From Sphingobium yanoikuyae (GTDB lineage: Bacteria; Pseudomonadota; Alphaproteobacteria; Sphingomonadales; Sphingomonadaceae): a DNA stretch of 64,000 nt. Below, in pieces: positions 55,014 through 64,000 of this stretch (its first letter is position 1; every line of letters starts with the position of its first letter). The position numbers were made by a program, and so were the translations under genes. A model generated the notes under the pieces. It was not told the origin of the DNA and did no database searches. It saw only the letters and a program-made list of their open reading frames with translations. The stretch lies in contig NZ_CP139979.1 in assembly GCF_034424525.1 (NCBI RefSeq), positions 2,189,501-2,253,500 on the forward strand. Direction: 5' to 3'.

Positions 55014-55736
55014 CTACCCTCTTGTCAGGCGCTGCATCCGCGCCTCGACCTTATTTTGTGCCAATATTGCCCGCATCCGCATCAGCACGATCGCCGCGAA
55101 CAACAAGGTGAAACCGAACAGCGTCAGGCCGAGTGGCCAGAGCAACGATCCGTCGATGCTCGATCCCCGCATCGTGATGCTGGGCCCCTGGTGCAAGCTG
55201 TTCCACCAGACCACGGAACGGTTGATGATCGGGATGTTGATCGCGCCGACCAGGCCGAAGATCGCCGTCACCGGGCTGACCCCGCCTTGCCCCTGCCGCG
55301 CCGATGCGTTGGCCAGAGCGATATAGCCGAGATAAAGGAAGAGCAGGACCAGCATGGAGGTCATGCGCCCGTCCCATTCCCACCAGGCGCCCCAGGTCGG
55401 CCGGCCCCAGATCGAACCGGTCATCAGGCAGATGGCGGTGAACAACGCGCCCGGCGCCGCGATCGCGCGTCCGGCCACGGAAGCCAGCGGATGGCGCCAC
55501 ACCAGTTGCATCAGCCCGGACACGGCAATGCCGGTCCAGCCAGCCATGCCCAGCCACGCGGCCGGCACATGTATATAGAGTATGCGCACCGTATCGCCCT
55601 GCAGATAATCCGCCGGCGTCAGGAACAGGCCCGAAGCGCAGCCGGCCAGCAGCAGCACGAGGCCGGGCCAGAACAGCCAGCCCGTCATCGGACGAGCGAT
55701 CTTCAGGAAGCGGGCGGGATTGGCAAAACGGTGCAT
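55014..55736 (-). CDS. ccmC: Heme exporter protein CcmC
   Basis: This 240-residue protein has six membrane helices and the WWD motif WGAWWEWDGRMTS between helices. It binds heme and CcmE. The start at 55736 (MHRFANPARFLKIARP) places the first helix correctly. It is first in the operon here. The ABC partners ccmA and ccmB, often upstream, are not in this window; purF is divergent instead. Confidence 0.95.
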   Translation of the reverse strand: MHRFANPARFLKIARPMTGWLFWPGLVLLLAGCASGLFLTPADYLQGDTVRILYIHVPAAWLGMAGWTGIAVSGLMQLVWRHPLASVAGRAIAAPGALFTAICLMTGSIWGRPTWGAWWEWDGRMTSMLVLLFLYLGYIALANASARQGQGGVSPVTAIFGLVGAINIPIINRSVVWWNSLHQGPSITMRGSSIDGSLLWPLGLTLFGFTLLFAAIVLMRMRAILAQNKVEARMQRLTRG

Positions 55737-55920
55737 GAGTACAGGTTTCTTAGCGACACCCGAACGCCAACGCCAGTGGCCGTTTAGCCCATGGAAAAGC
55801 CGGCAAAACGCAGCGTTGCCACGATTGGCCACGCTTTTTTGTTACAGGCAGGCGACAAATCGACCGGGAAGGACTATATGCGCGCGAAAGGTCGCCCCAG
55901 AGGGGTGGTCAGGAACGGCA

Positions 55921-57399
55921 ATGGACCCGCTCACACCCATGATTACGACGAATCCTTTCGACGACGACAAGTTGCGCGAAGAATGCGGCATTTTTGGCGT
56001 ATCTGGCGCAGAAACCGCGTCCGCGATGGTAGCGCTCGGCCTTCACGCCCTGCAGCATCGCGGCCAGGAAGCGGCAGGCATCACCAGCTGGGACGGGCAT
56101 GATTTCCATACCCATCGCGCCATGGGTCATGTCGCCGGCAATTTCGACCGCGACGAGGTGATTCGGGGCCTTCCCGGCGACACAGCCTGCGGCCATGTCC
56201 GTTACTCGACTACCGGCGAGACCTCGCTGCGCAACGTCCAGCCGCTCTATGCCGAACTCAATTCCGGCGGTTTCGCGGTTGCCCATAACGGCAATATCTC
56301 CAACGCGATGAAGGTCCGCCGCGAACTGATCCGCCGCGGCTCCATCTTCCAGTCGACCTCGGACACCGAAGTCATCATCCATCTGGTCGCTACGTCCAAT
56401 TATCGCACCCTGCTCGACAAGTTCATCGACGCGCTCAAGCAGATCGAAGGCGCTTATTCGCTGATCGTGATGACCCCCGAGGGCATGATCGCCTGCCGCG
56501 ATCCGCTCGGCATCCGCCCGCTGGTGATGGGCAAGCTGGGCGATTCGACCATCTTCGCTTCGGAAACCGTCGCGCTCGACGTGGTCGGCGCCGACTATGT
56601 CCGCTCGATCGATCCGGGCGAACTCGTCATCGTCACAAAGGATGGCGAAATGCGCTCGATCCGCCCGTTCGGCGAAGTGCATCCGCGTCCGTGCATCTTT
56701 GAGCATGTCTATTTCAGCCGCCCCGATTCGATCATCGACAATTCCAGCGTCTATTCGGTCCGCAAGGCGATCGGCGCGCAGCTGGCGATCGAAAATCCGG
56801 TCGAGGCCGACTATGTCATCCCGGTGCCCGACAGCGGTGTGCCGGCCGCCATCGGCTATGCGCAGGAATCGGGCATCCCGTTCGAACTGGGCATCATCCG
56901 TTCGCACTATATCGGCCGCACCTTCATCCAGCCGGGCGACAAGGTCCGCCACCTGGGCGTCAAGCTGAAGCATAATGCCAACCGCGCCCTCATCCAGGGC
57001 AAGCGCATCGTGCTGATCGACGACTCGATCGTGCGCGGCACCACCTCGCTGAAGATCGTGCAGATGATGCGCGAAGCGGGCGCCGCCGAAGTGCATATGC
57101 GCATCGCCTCGCCGCCGACCAAGCATAGCTGCTTCTATGGCGTCGATACGCCCGAGCGCACGAAGCTGCTGGCGCACAAGCTGGACATTGGCGGCATGCA
57201 GGACTTCATCCACGCCGACAGCCTGGCCTTCATCTCGATCGACGGCCTGTACAAGGCGCTGGGCGAGGCGAAGCGCGCCGACATCCGTCCGCAATATTGC
57301 GACGCCTGTTTCACCGGCGACTATCCGACCAAGCTCACCGACCAGGATGAAGCCGTGGTCGAAAACCAGTTCGAACTGCTGGCAGAACGGGTCTCCTGA
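55921..57399 (+). CDS. purF: Amidophosphoribosyltransferase
   Basis: This 492-residue enzyme makes phosphoribosylamine from PRPP and glutamine, the first step of purine synthesis. The N-terminal nucleophile is the Cys in [12 protein letters not shown] after a propeptide of about 20 residues, which implies self-processing. The PRPP motif [12 protein letters not shown] is near residue 362. HNGNISN and [10 protein letters not shown] belong to the glutaminase domain. Start at 55921; the Met at position 7 is an alternative. Confidence 0.96.
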   Translation: MDPLTPMITTNPFDDDKLREECGIFGVSGAETASAMVALGLHALQHRGQEAAGITSWDGHDFHTHRAMGHVAGNFDRDEVIRGLPGDTACGHVRYSTTGETSLRNVQPLYAELNSGGFAVAHNGNISNAMKVRRELIRRGSIFQSTSDTEVIIHLVATSNYRTLLDKFIDALKQIEGAYSLIVMTPEGMIACRDPLGIRPLVMGKLGDSTIFASETVALDVVGADYVRSIDPGELVIVTKDGEMRSIRPFGEVHPRPCIFEHVYFSRPDSIIDNSSVYSVRKAIGAQLAIENPVEADYVIPVPDSGVPAAIGYAQESGIPFELGIIRSHYIGRTFIQPGDKVRHLGVKLKHNANRALIQGKRIVLIDDSIVRGTTSLKIVQMMREAGAAEVHMRIASPPTKHSCFYGVDTPERTKLLAHKLDIGGMQDFIHADSLAFISIDGLYKALGEAKRADIRPQYCDACFTGDYPTKLTDQDEAVVENQFELLAERVS

Positions 57400-57419
57400 T
57401 CCACGGGCAAGGCCCGACC

Positions 57420-57450
57420 GGGCGGGGTCGCACGACCCCGCCCTTTCCTT
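57420..57450 (+). terminator. Intrinsic terminator after purF
   Basis: GGGCGGGGTCG (57420-57430) pairs perfectly with CGACCCCGCCC (57433-57443), followed by TTTCCTTTT. It lies 21 bases beyond the purF stop. Confidence 0.85.
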
Positions 57451-57495
57451 TTCCCACGACGACACCCGGCATCGGTCGGGGCGAACGGAGAGCCG

Positions 57496-58212
57496 ATGTC
57501 TGATACCTTGCCGCTGTTCGGAAAACTTGCGCTCGTCACCGGCGCCAGCCGGGGCATCGGCGCCGCGACGGCAGAGGCACTGGCCGCAGCCGGCGCCCAT
57601 GTGATCCTGACCGCGCGCACCAGCGGCGGACTGGAAGAGGTGGAAGACCGCATTCACCAGGCCGGCGGCAGCGCCACCATCGCGCCGCTCGACCTGATCG
57701 ACGGCGAAAGCATCGGCCGCCTGGCCCAGGCCATTTCGGGCCGCTGGAAGGCACTGGACATCCTTGTCCTCAACGCAGCGACGCTCGGGTCGCTGGCATC
57801 GGTTCCGGCGATTGATGCCAAGGAATTTGCCCGGCTGCTGATGCTCAACATCGCTGCGCCCCAGGCGCTGATCGCCGCCTTCGATCCGATGCTGCGGGCC
57901 AGCGCCGACGCGCGGGTGATCGCGCTGACATCCTCGGTCGGCGCCACGCCGCGCGCCTATTGGGGCGCCTATGGCGCGTCCAAGGCGGCACTCGAAACGC
58001 TGGTCGGCGCCTATGGCGAGGAGGTGAAGAACATCTCCGCCATCCGCACCCATATCGTCGATCCCGGCGCCACCCGCACCGCGATGCGCGCCCGCGCCTT
58101 CCCCGGCGAGGATCCGGCAACGCTCAAGGGGCCGGAGACGGTCGCCAGGGCCATCCATGATCTGGCGCTGAGCGATGCGCCGAACGGCCATCGCCTGCGC
58201 GTCGAGGGTTAA
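57496..58212 (+). CDS. Short-chain dehydrogenase/reductase
   Basis: This 238-residue SDR has TGASRGIG (residues 15-22), LNAAT in the NNAG position, the catalytic Ser in LTSSVGAT and YGASK. Arg in LTARTSGG suggests NADP(H). It resembles the YciK-like envelope or fatty-acid SDRs, with no substrate evident. It is convergent with cfa: the two stop codons share the four bases TTAA at 58209-58212. Confidence 0.9.
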   Translation: MSDTLPLFGKLALVTGASRGIGAATAEALAAAGAHVILTARTSGGLEEVEDRIHQAGGSATIAPLDLIDGESIGRLAQAISGRWKALDILVLNAATLGSLASVPAIDAKEFARLLMLNIAAPQALIAAFDPMLRASADARVIALTSSVGATPRAYWGAYGASKAALETLVGAYGEEVKNISAIRTHIVDPGATRTAMRARAFPGEDPATLKGPETVARAIHDLALSDAPNGHRLRVEG

Positions 58213-59477
58213 GCGGCCGGCTTTGCCAGCGTGACCTGGGCGACATCAATGGTCCCGCCCCGGAAACCGCCTTCGCAATACATCAGATAATAGCGCCACA
58301 AGCCGACGAAATGCTGGTCGAAACTGGCCGGCAACCGTCCCTCGTCGATCGCCCGATCGAACCGCTCGCGCCAGCGGCGCAGCGTTTCGGCATAATGACC
58401 GCCGAAATGGCGCGCGTCGCGCCATTCCAGCCCCCGCTCCTGCGCCAAGGCCCGAAAACGACTTTCGGATATCAGCATGCCGCCGGGGAAGATGTAGGTC
58501 TGGATGAAATCGGCGCCGCGCACATAATGATCGAAGATCGCATCGTCGATCAAAATATACTGGATCGCGGCGCGCCCGCCGGGCTTCAGCAGGCGCGCAA
58601 CCGCATCCAGATAGTCGGGCCAATAATGCTGGCCGACCGCCTCCACCATTTCCACGCTGGCAATGGCGTCATATTGGCCCTGCGCGTCGCGATAGTCGGT
58701 CAGGTGGATCTGCGCGCCGGATCCCAGCCGATCGCGCGCATAATCAGCCTGCTCGACCGACAGGGTCAGCCCGTCATATCGGATGGCGCAGCGCTCCATC
58801 GCCTGTTCGGCGAGGCCGCCCCAGCCGCATCCGATTTCCAGCAGCGCCTGTCCGTCGCGCAGGTCCAGCCGTTCCAGCAGGGCATCTACCTTGCGCTGCT
58901 GCGCCCGTTCCAGACTTTCGATCCGATCCTCAGGATTGAGGAACAAGGCACTGGAATAATTCATATTCCTGTCCAGCCATAGGCTGTAGAAGTCATTGCC
59001 CAGATCATAATGGAAGGCGATGTTCCGACGCGAGCCGTTACGGTTGTTCCGCCGCGCCCAGTGCAGCAACCGTCCTGCCCAGCGGGCCGGCCCATGAGGC
59101 CGGGCAACGCGGCCCAGCGATACCGCATTGGCCATGAACAGCGCGAACAGCGGCACCGGATCGGCACTGCGCCACTCGCCCGCCGCCCAGGCGCGATACC
59201 AGCCCGCCGAGCCACCCATCGCCAGTCGCACCAAGGCGCGCCAGTCGACCAAGTCCACAACACAGTCGAACCCTGGCGCCCGCCCGCCCAGCAGCCGGCG
59301 CGTGCCGTCCGGCAAAGTGGCGTCCAGCGAGCCCTGCTCCAGTCCCAGGTCGATCCGATCGAGCATGCGATGGAAAAGCGGCGCGAACAGGCGCGCGCGC
59401 CATCCCGGCGTCCGGTCTGCCGGCGGTCGCCGGATCGACAATGCGGCCTTGCCGCGACGGGGGTCGACTGCATTCAT
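58209..59477 (-). CDS. Cyclopropane-fatty-acyl-phospholipid synthase
   Basis: This 422-residue SAM-dependent enzyme converts cis-unsaturated membrane acyl chains to cyclopropane chains. The SAM motif is LLEIGCGWGGLAEQAM. FHYDLGNDFYSLWLDRNMNYSSA marks substrate binding (quoted FHYDLGNDFYSLWLD), and YIFPGGML and the C-terminal RYYLMYCEGGFR fit the family. A Cfa-like reductase-linked methylase of related function cannot be ruled out. Confidence 0.92.
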   Translation of the reverse strand: MNAVDPRRGKAALSIRRPPADRTPGWRARLFAPLFHRMLDRIDLGLEQGSLDATLPDGTRRLLGGRAPGFDCVVDLVDWRALVRLAMGGSAGWYRAWAAGEWRSADPVPLFALFMANAVSLGRVARPHGPARWAGRLLHWARRNNRNGSRRNIAFHYDLGNDFYSLWLDRNMNYSSALFLNPEDRIESLERAQQRKVDALLERLDLRDGQALLEIGCGWGGLAEQAMERCAIRYDGLTLSVEQADYARDRLGSGAQIHLTDYRDAQGQYDAIASVEMVEAVGQHYWPDYLDAVARLLKPGGRAAIQYILIDDAIFDHYVRGADFIQTYIFPGGMLISESRFRALAQERGLEWRDARHFGGHYAETLRRWRERFDRAIDEGRLPASFDQHFVGLWRYYLMYCEGGFRGGTIDVAQVTLAKPAA

Positions 59478-59514
59478 CGGGCCTCTTTCTGCCCCATGCC
59501 GCGCGTCGCTGCAA

Positions 59515-60891
59515 TCACCCCTTCATCTGGCGATAGGCCGCCAGCGCGCGCTCGCGACCCTCGCGATGGCCAATCCGCTTTTCGGGATAGGATGATGGCC
59601 TAACCCCATGAAAATCCGGATCATGGATGACGCGATCGTCCAGATGCGCCAGTTCCGGCACCCATTGGCGGATATAGTCGGCGGCATCGAACTTGTCCGA
59701 CTGGGTCAGCGGCGCCATGATCCGGGTGAAGAGATTGGCATCGACGCCGCTGCCCGCCACCCACTGCCAGTTGACGCTGTTATTGGCATAATCCGCGTCG
59801 ACCAGCGTGTCCCAGAACCAGCGCGCGCCATGGCGCCAGTCGATCAGCAGATGCTTGATGAGGAAACTGGCCGCGATCATCCGCACCCGATTGTGCATCC
59901 AGCCCGTCTGCCAGAGCTGGCGCATGCCGGCATCGACGATCGGATAGCCGGTTTGCCCTCGTTTCCACGCGGTCCAGTCGCCCCGCGCCTCGCGCAGATC
60001 CCGCCAGTGCATCGCATCGAAGGCCGGCTGGGCATTTTCCGATCCATAGGTCGGCAGGGCCGAGACCTGATTATGCGCGTAATCACGCCAGATCAGTTCC
60101 TTGAGATAGACGGTCGCGTCCCCCGGCGCCTGCGCCACCCGATGCCAGACCTTGGCGGGCGAAATTTCCCCGAAATGGAGATGCGGGGACAGGCGGGACG
60201 TTCCCTCCTGCGACGGCAGATCGCGCGCGACCGCATAGTCGCCGACCTCGCCCAGAAAACTGTCGAGATAGCGCTTTGCCCCTTCTTCGCCCGGTGACCA
60301 GTCGGCAGGGAAGCCGCTCGCCCAGTCCGGATCGCGCGGCAGCAGCGTCCAATCCTCCAGCCTGTCGCTAACCGGCCAGTGCGATGGCGCCGCGATCCGC
60401 TGCGGCGCTGGCTGTGGTGGCGCGGGTGGCATGTGCAGCATCACCGCGCGGAAAAAGGGCGTGTAGATGCGATAGGGCGTCCCGCCACCCGTCCGCACCG
60501 CCTCCACTGGCAATAGCAGTCCGCCGTCATGAAGCCGCAAGTCGATCTGCCTTGCGACCGCCTTTTCAGCATTGCGCCACCAGGGCTCATGATGGCGGAT
60601 GGCATGCACGACCTGCGCACCACTTTCCTCGGCCACCTGCGCCAGAACATCGGCGCAGCGTCCGCGCCGCAGGATCAATCGCGAGCCCTTGGTCCCCAGT
60701 CGCTCGTCCAGGCTGGCAAGGCTGTGATGCAGCCACCAGCGCGACGCACCACCCATCGCCCATTGGCGCGGGCTTTCATCGTCAAGGATATAGAGCGGAA
60801 TGACCGGGCCGGCCTGCGCGGCAGCGGCAAGCGCCGCCTGATCCGAGAGGCGCAGATCCTGGCGGAACCAGATTATGGTGGGGGATGGCAT
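59515..60891 (-). CDS. phrB: Deoxyribodipyrimidine photo-lyase
   Basis: This 458-residue FAD enzyme repairs cyclobutane pyrimidine dimers with blue light. The N-terminal antenna domain begins IIWFRQDLRLSD. The FAD domain carries TSRLSPHLHFGEIS, WRDYAHN, YPIVDAGMRQLWQTGWMHNR (quoted to 20) and DADYANNSVNWQW, including the conserved tryptophans. Start at 60891; the longer frame runs into rppH DNA. Confidence 0.95.
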   Translation of the reverse strand: MPSPTIIWFRQDLRLSDQAALAAAAQAGPVIPLYILDDESPRQWAMGGASRWWLHHSLASLDERLGTKGSRLILRRGRCADVLAQVAEESGAQVVHAIRHHEPWWRNAEKAVARQIDLRLHDGGLLLPVEAVRTGGGTPYRIYTPFFRAVMLHMPPAPPQPAPQRIAAPSHWPVSDRLEDWTLLPRDPDWASGFPADWSPGEEGAKRYLDSFLGEVGDYAVARDLPSQEGTSRLSPHLHFGEISPAKVWHRVAQAPGDATVYLKELIWRDYAHNQVSALPTYGSENAQPAFDAMHWRDLREARGDWTAWKRGQTGYPIVDAGMRQLWQTGWMHNRVRMIAASFLIKHLLIDWRHGARWFWDTLVDADYANNSVNWQWVAGSGVDANLFTRIMAPLTQSDKFDAADYIRQWVPELAHLDDRVIHDPDFHGVRPSSYPEKRIGHREGRERALAAYRQMKG

Positions 60892-61080
60892 GATCGCCAA
60901 ATGCCTGCCTAGTCCCCCGGTTCCAAATGAATTTTCCGCGCCCTTCCGGGAGATGACCTGCAAATCCGATGAATGTCGATTCGGCCAATGGACGCGCGCA
61001 TCGCCGCCGCCTATTCTGGAACCCAATACACTAGCCATGGGTCGCCAACCGGCCATGGCTGCAGCGATGCAGGGGAAGAC

Positions 61081-61566
61081 ATGGCGTCGATGCCAGATAA
61101 TGCAGAACTGAATTACCGGCCGTGCGTCGGGATCATGCTGGTCAACATGGCGGGCAAGGTCTTCGTGGGTCAGCGCCTCGATAATGTCGTGGAAGCCTGG
61201 CAGATGCCGCAGGGCGGGATCGACGAGGGCGAAGACGCCAAGGCGGCGGCGCTGCGTGAGCTGGGCGAAGAGACCGGCATCACGCCCGAACATGTCGAGA
61301 TCATCGCCAAGAGCCGCGACGAGCATTTCTACGACCTGCCGCCCGAACTGATCGGCAAGCTGTGGGGCGGCAAATATCGCGGCCAGCGCCAGATCTGGTT
61401 CCTCGCCCGCTTCCTGGGCAAGGACAGCCATATCGACATCCAGACCAAGCATCCCGAGTTCCGGGAATGGAAATGGGCAGCGCCCGAAACGCTGCCGGAA
61501 CTGATCGTGCCGTTCAAGCGCAAGCTTTACCGCGACATATTGCAGGAATTCCACGACTTGATCTGA
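61081..61566 (+). CDS. rppH: RNA pyrophosphohydrolase
   Basis: This 161-residue Nudix hydrolase removes pyrophosphate from mRNA 5' ends and can start decay. The Nudix box is GGIDEGEDAKAAALRELGEE followed by TGI, matching the consensus. WQMPQGG precedes it. KRKLYRDIL ends the fold, as in RppH/NudH. The start at 61081 (MASMPDNAELNYRP) follows AGGGGAAG. It is divergent from phrB. Confidence 0.94.
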   Translation: MASMPDNAELNYRPCVGIMLVNMAGKVFVGQRLDNVVEAWQMPQGGIDEGEDAKAAALRELGEETGITPEHVEIIAKSRDEHFYDLPPELIGKLWGGKYRGQRQIWFLARFLGKDSHIDIQTKHPEFREWKWAAPETLPELIVPFKRKLYRDILQEFHDLI

Positions 61567-61607
61567 TGGGGGCTTAAAATCCCCGGTCGGTTCGCTATGA
61601 CAGCGGG

Positions 61608-62507
61608 ATGCGTCACTGTCTGGCTATCCTGCCCTTCCTCTTTGCCACCCAGGCGTGGGCCAATGCGCCCGCGCTGCTGCCGCCGTCCGTCCGCGAAATG
61701 CTGGAGGCGGCGATTGCCAATGGCAATGAGACGGAAATCGCGACCGTCGCCAAGATCGCCAAGCAGACCAATCCGCAATCGGCCGACCAGATCCAGCAGA
61801 TGGTCAACAGCTGGAAGGAACGGACCAAGGCGACCCATGACACGGTGATTCGCGAAGCGCGCTTCACCGAATTATGGACCGGCAAGCTGGAGGCCGGCGG
61901 CTTCCGCTCGACCGGTTCGACGAGCGAAATCGGCATCAGCGCCGCGGCGCAGGTCAAGCGCGAAGGGCTGGAGTGGAGCCATAAGCTTAGCGCCACGGTC
62001 GATTATCGCCGCGCCAATGGCGTCACCTCGCGCGAACGCTACACCGCCAGCTATGAGCCGCGCTATCAGTTCGATCCGCGCGGATTCGCCTATGGCCTGA
62101 CCCAGTTCGAACGCGATCCCTCGATCGGCTATGACGAGCGCTACACCGCCTCGGCCGGTATCGGTTACAAGGTGATCGTCAGCAAGCCGATCGACCTGTC
62201 GCTCGATGTTGGCCCGTCCGTCCGTCATGCCAAATATGTGATCGGGCCGCGCGAAACCAAGCTCGGCGCGCGTGCATCGATGGACCTGGCCTGGCGCCTG
62301 GCGCCCAATGTCACCTTCAAGCAGACCGCTGCAGGTTATGCGGAAACTGACGTATTTTCAGTCAATTCCCTGACACAGTTGCAAACCAAGGTGAGCACGC
62401 GCCTGTCCGCTGGCCTCTCCTATACGGTGCAGTATGAGTCGGAGACCCTGCTGTCCGCGCGCGACTTCGACACGCTCAGCCGCCTGACCCTCAGCTACGA
62501 TTTCTGA
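61608..62507 (+). CDS. DUF481-family outer-membrane beta-barrel protein
   Basis: This 299-residue protein has a signal peptide (MRHCLAILPFLFATQAWA), a helical N-terminal section (residues 25-85, charged and possibly coiled) and a C-terminal part of alternating amphipathic strands ending LTLSYDF with a terminal Phe. That end is typical of an inserted barrel. The pattern matches YdiY/DUF481 proteins. Function unknown. It follows rppH by 41 bases and may share a transcript. Confidence 0.8.
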   Translation: MRHCLAILPFLFATQAWANAPALLPPSVREMLEAAIANGNETEIATVAKIAKQTNPQSADQIQQMVNSWKERTKATHDTVIREARFTELWTGKLEAGGFRSTGSTSEIGISAAAQVKREGLEWSHKLSATVDYRRANGVTSRERYTASYEPRYQFDPRGFAYGLTQFERDPSIGYDERYTASAGIGYKVIVSKPIDLSLDVGPSVRHAKYVIGPRETKLGARASMDLAWRLAPNVTFKQTAAGYAETDVFSVNSLTQLQTKVSTRLSAGLSYTVQYESETLLSARDFDTLSRLTLSYDF

Positions 62508-62548
62508 TCGGGGTGGAGCAGGCGCCCGCGCTCTGATAGACCTCCGGG

Positions 62549-63766
62549 ATGAACGGCATCCACCCGCCCGTAACTGCCCCTGAAACCGCCCTGCTGGAAC
62601 AGGCCGCCGCCGCGCCGATGCTGGCACAGGTCGAGGCATGGGCCAGCATCAACAGCGGATCGCGCAACCTGACCGGGCTCGCCGCCATGGCTGCCACGCT
62701 CGCCGACGCCTTTTCGGTGCTGCCGGGCGAGGTAGACTTGATCGACCCCGATCCGGTCGAAACCGTGGCGCCCGATGGGGGGATATCGGTGATCCGTCAT
62801 GGTCAGCATCTTCGCCTGACCGTCCGCCCCGATGCGCCGGTCCAGCTGCTGCTGACGGGCCATATGGATACGGTCTTCCCGGCCGACCATCCATTTCAGA
62901 CGCTTCGCTGGCTAGAACCCGGCGTCCTTAACGGCCCCGGCGTCGCCGACATGAAGGGCGGCATCGCCGTCATGCTCGCCGCCCTGACGGCAATCGAGCA
63001 TAGCGAGGCGACCCGGACGCTCGGCTATCAAGTCGTGATCAACAGCGACGAGGAAGTCGGCAGCCCCTCCTCCGCCGCCCTGCTCCGTCAGGCCGCAGCC
63101 GGCAAGCGCGCCGCCTTCACCTATGAACCCGCCCTGCCCGATGGGACGCTGGCCGGCGCGCGGGCGGGCAGCGGCAATTTCTCGATCATCGTCACCGGCC
63201 TCAGTGCCCATGCCGGTCGCAATCCCGACGATGGCCGCAATGCCCTGCTCGCGGCCGCCGACCTTGCCCTGCGGCTGAAGGCTGGCAGCGGCAGCGGCTT
63301 TTCCTGCAATCCCGCCAAGATCGACGGCGGCAGCCCCAATAATGTCGTGCCCGACCATGCCGTGCTGCGAGTCAATTTCCGCCCGCGCACGCCGGACGAT
63401 GAAATCGCAGCCCGCGCCTTGCTGGATCAGGCCATGGCCGATGTCGCCCGCGACCATGGCGTCAGCCTGCATCTCCATGGCGGCTTTGGTCGCCCACCCA
63501 AGCCCATGGATGCCAAGGCCGAGCGCCTGTTCGGCCTGGTCAGGCGCTGCGGCACGGACCTCGGCCTCGACATCGGCTGGCGCGACACCGGCGGCGTGTG
63601 CGACGGCAACAATATCGCGGCCTGCGGCGTCCCGGTGGTCGACACCATGGGCGTGCGCGGCGGCAGCATCCATAGCGATGCCGAATTTCTGATCAGCGAC
63701 AGCCTGGCCGAACGCGCGCAACTGTCCGCTCTGGCGCTGCTGCGGATCGCCCAAGGACAATATTGA
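62549..63766 (+). CDS. M20-family metallohydrolase
   Basis: This 405-residue zinc hydrolase has the first metal motif TGHMDTVFP (near residue 110), GPGVADMKGG, the catalytic/metal pair in INSDEEVGS and GLSAHAGRNPDDGRNA in the dimerisation domain. The last metal His lies in GVRGGSIHSDAEF. Relatives include acetylornithine deacetylase, carboxypeptidase G2 and desuccinylases. The next gene begins 16 bases on and is astA, so an amino-acid deacylase role in arginine breakdown is a fair inference. Confidence 0.88.
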   Translation: MNGIHPPVTAPETALLEQAAAAPMLAQVEAWASINSGSRNLTGLAAMAATLADAFSVLPGEVDLIDPDPVETVAPDGGISVIRHGQHLRLTVRPDAPVQLLLTGHMDTVFPADHPFQTLRWLEPGVLNGPGVADMKGGIAVMLAALTAIEHSEATRTLGYQVVINSDEEVGSPSSAALLRQAAAGKRAAFTYEPALPDGTLAGARAGSGNFSIIVTGLSAHAGRNPDDGRNALLAAADLALRLKAGSGSGFSCNPAKIDGGSPNNVVPDHAVLRVNFRPRTPDDEIAARALLDQAMADVARDHGVSLHLHGGFGRPPKPMDAKAERLFGLVRRCGTDLGLDIGWRDTGGVCDGNNIAACGVPVVDTMGVRGGSIHSDAEFLISDSLAERAQLSALALLRIAQGQY

Positions 63767-63782
63767 GAGAGAGGACCGCCTT

Positions 63783-64000
63783 TTGAGTTTCTACATGCGC
63801 ACCGCGCGAGCGGACGACCTGCAGACCCTGTATGAAATGGCGAAGCTGACCGGCGGTGGCTTTACCAACCTGCCGCCCGATCGCGCCGCCCTGACCGCCA
63901 AGCTGGAACGCACCGAACAGGCGCTCAGCCGGCAGGATGGCGGGATCAAGGATGATCTGATCGTCTTGGTGCTGGTCAATGCGCAGACCGGCCAGGTGCG
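63783..64000 (+). CDS. astA: Arginine N-succinyltransferase (N-terminal part, 3' truncated by window)
   Basis: The first 72 codons read MSFYMRTARADDLQTLYEMA, then KLTGGGFTNLPPDR, which matches the opening of AstA (a GNAT-like fold with TG-G-TNLP). AstA starts the AST route by succinylating arginine. The start is a TTG at 63783 with GAGG at 63771-63774; ATG at 63795 is the alternative. The remaining domains lie outside the window. Confidence 0.78.
   Translation, partial: MSFYMRTARADDLQTLYEMAKLTGGGFTNLPPDRAALTAKLERTEQALSRQDGGIKDDLIVLVLVNAQTGQV

Noticed and set aside
1..64000. tRNA, rRNA or CRISPR loci
   Set aside because: No cloverleaf with a GGTTCGA-type T arm, no rRNA stretches and no regularly spaced short repeats were seen on reading both strands. 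TTCGA motifs belong to the palindromic repeats.

Overview
The window is dense, GC-rich chromosomal DNA from an alphaproteobacterium. A sphingomonad (Sphingobium or a near relative) is the best fit. This is an inference from gene content and style: an ScfR/DUF2083 regulator, TonB receptor, C4-type 5-aminolevulinate synthase, carboxyspermidine-route polyamine genes, frequent GTG/TTG starts, many 1-4 base stop/start overlaps, and dispersed G/C-rich palindromes. No rRNA, tRNA, CRISPR array or prophage was seen. The one complete mobile element is an IS5/IS427-type insertion sequence. No stretch longer than about 300 bases lacks a gene.

Layout. 1-7.2 kb: 3' part of an ScfR-type regulator, a TonB-dependent receptor, a small OmpA-like protein, a divergent LysR/SDR pair, the insertion sequence abutting the SDR stop codon, and an orphan exported protein. 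7.4-16.5 kb: 2OG-Fe dioxygenase, glutathione reductase, Pgi, the lepB-rnc-era group, a UbiB/ABC1 kinase, an AraC-family remnant and a lipoprotein. 16.6-24.6 kb: topA, a lipoprotein, dprA-plsY, an acetyltransferase, murI and hemA. 24.6-30.8 kb: a methyltransferase, the btaA-btaB betaine-lipid pair, a ligase-associated exonuclease with an ATP-dependent DNA ligase, and a GFA-type protein. 30.9-36 kb: a spermidine locus (carboxyspermidine dehydrogenase, an alpha/beta hydrolase, carboxyspermidine decarboxylase, ornithine decarboxylase). 36-44 kb: a tightly coupled minus-strand operon running etfdh, TPR protein, ispE, N-formylglutamate amidohydrolase-like gene, lipoprotein, nnrD, rlmD. 44-48.9 kb: a UDG-like protein, slt, moaB, a YbjN-like protein and a radical SAM protein. 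48.9-55.7 kb: kup and the ccmCDEFGHI cytochrome c maturation operon, including a 43-residue ccmD. 55.9-64 kb: purF, an SDR, cfa, phr, rppH, a DUF481-like barrel, an M20 hydrolase and the start of astA.

The most interesting signals are regulatory. Three GTCAT-type half-sites at exact 11-bp spacing lie upstream of btaA and look like a Pho box, which would tie betaine-lipid synthesis to phosphate starvation. The ornithine decarboxylase leader can form an intrinsic terminator (GCTGCC/GGCAGC plus T5) and a competing helix that covers the Shine-Dalgarno sequence; this is consistent with the alphaproteobacterial speF leader RNA. Other points of interest are a UDG-superfamily protein that appears to have lost its catalytic and Fe-S residues, a GC-rich repeat whose edges coincide with stop codons, and an unusual hydrolase embedded in the polyamine locus.
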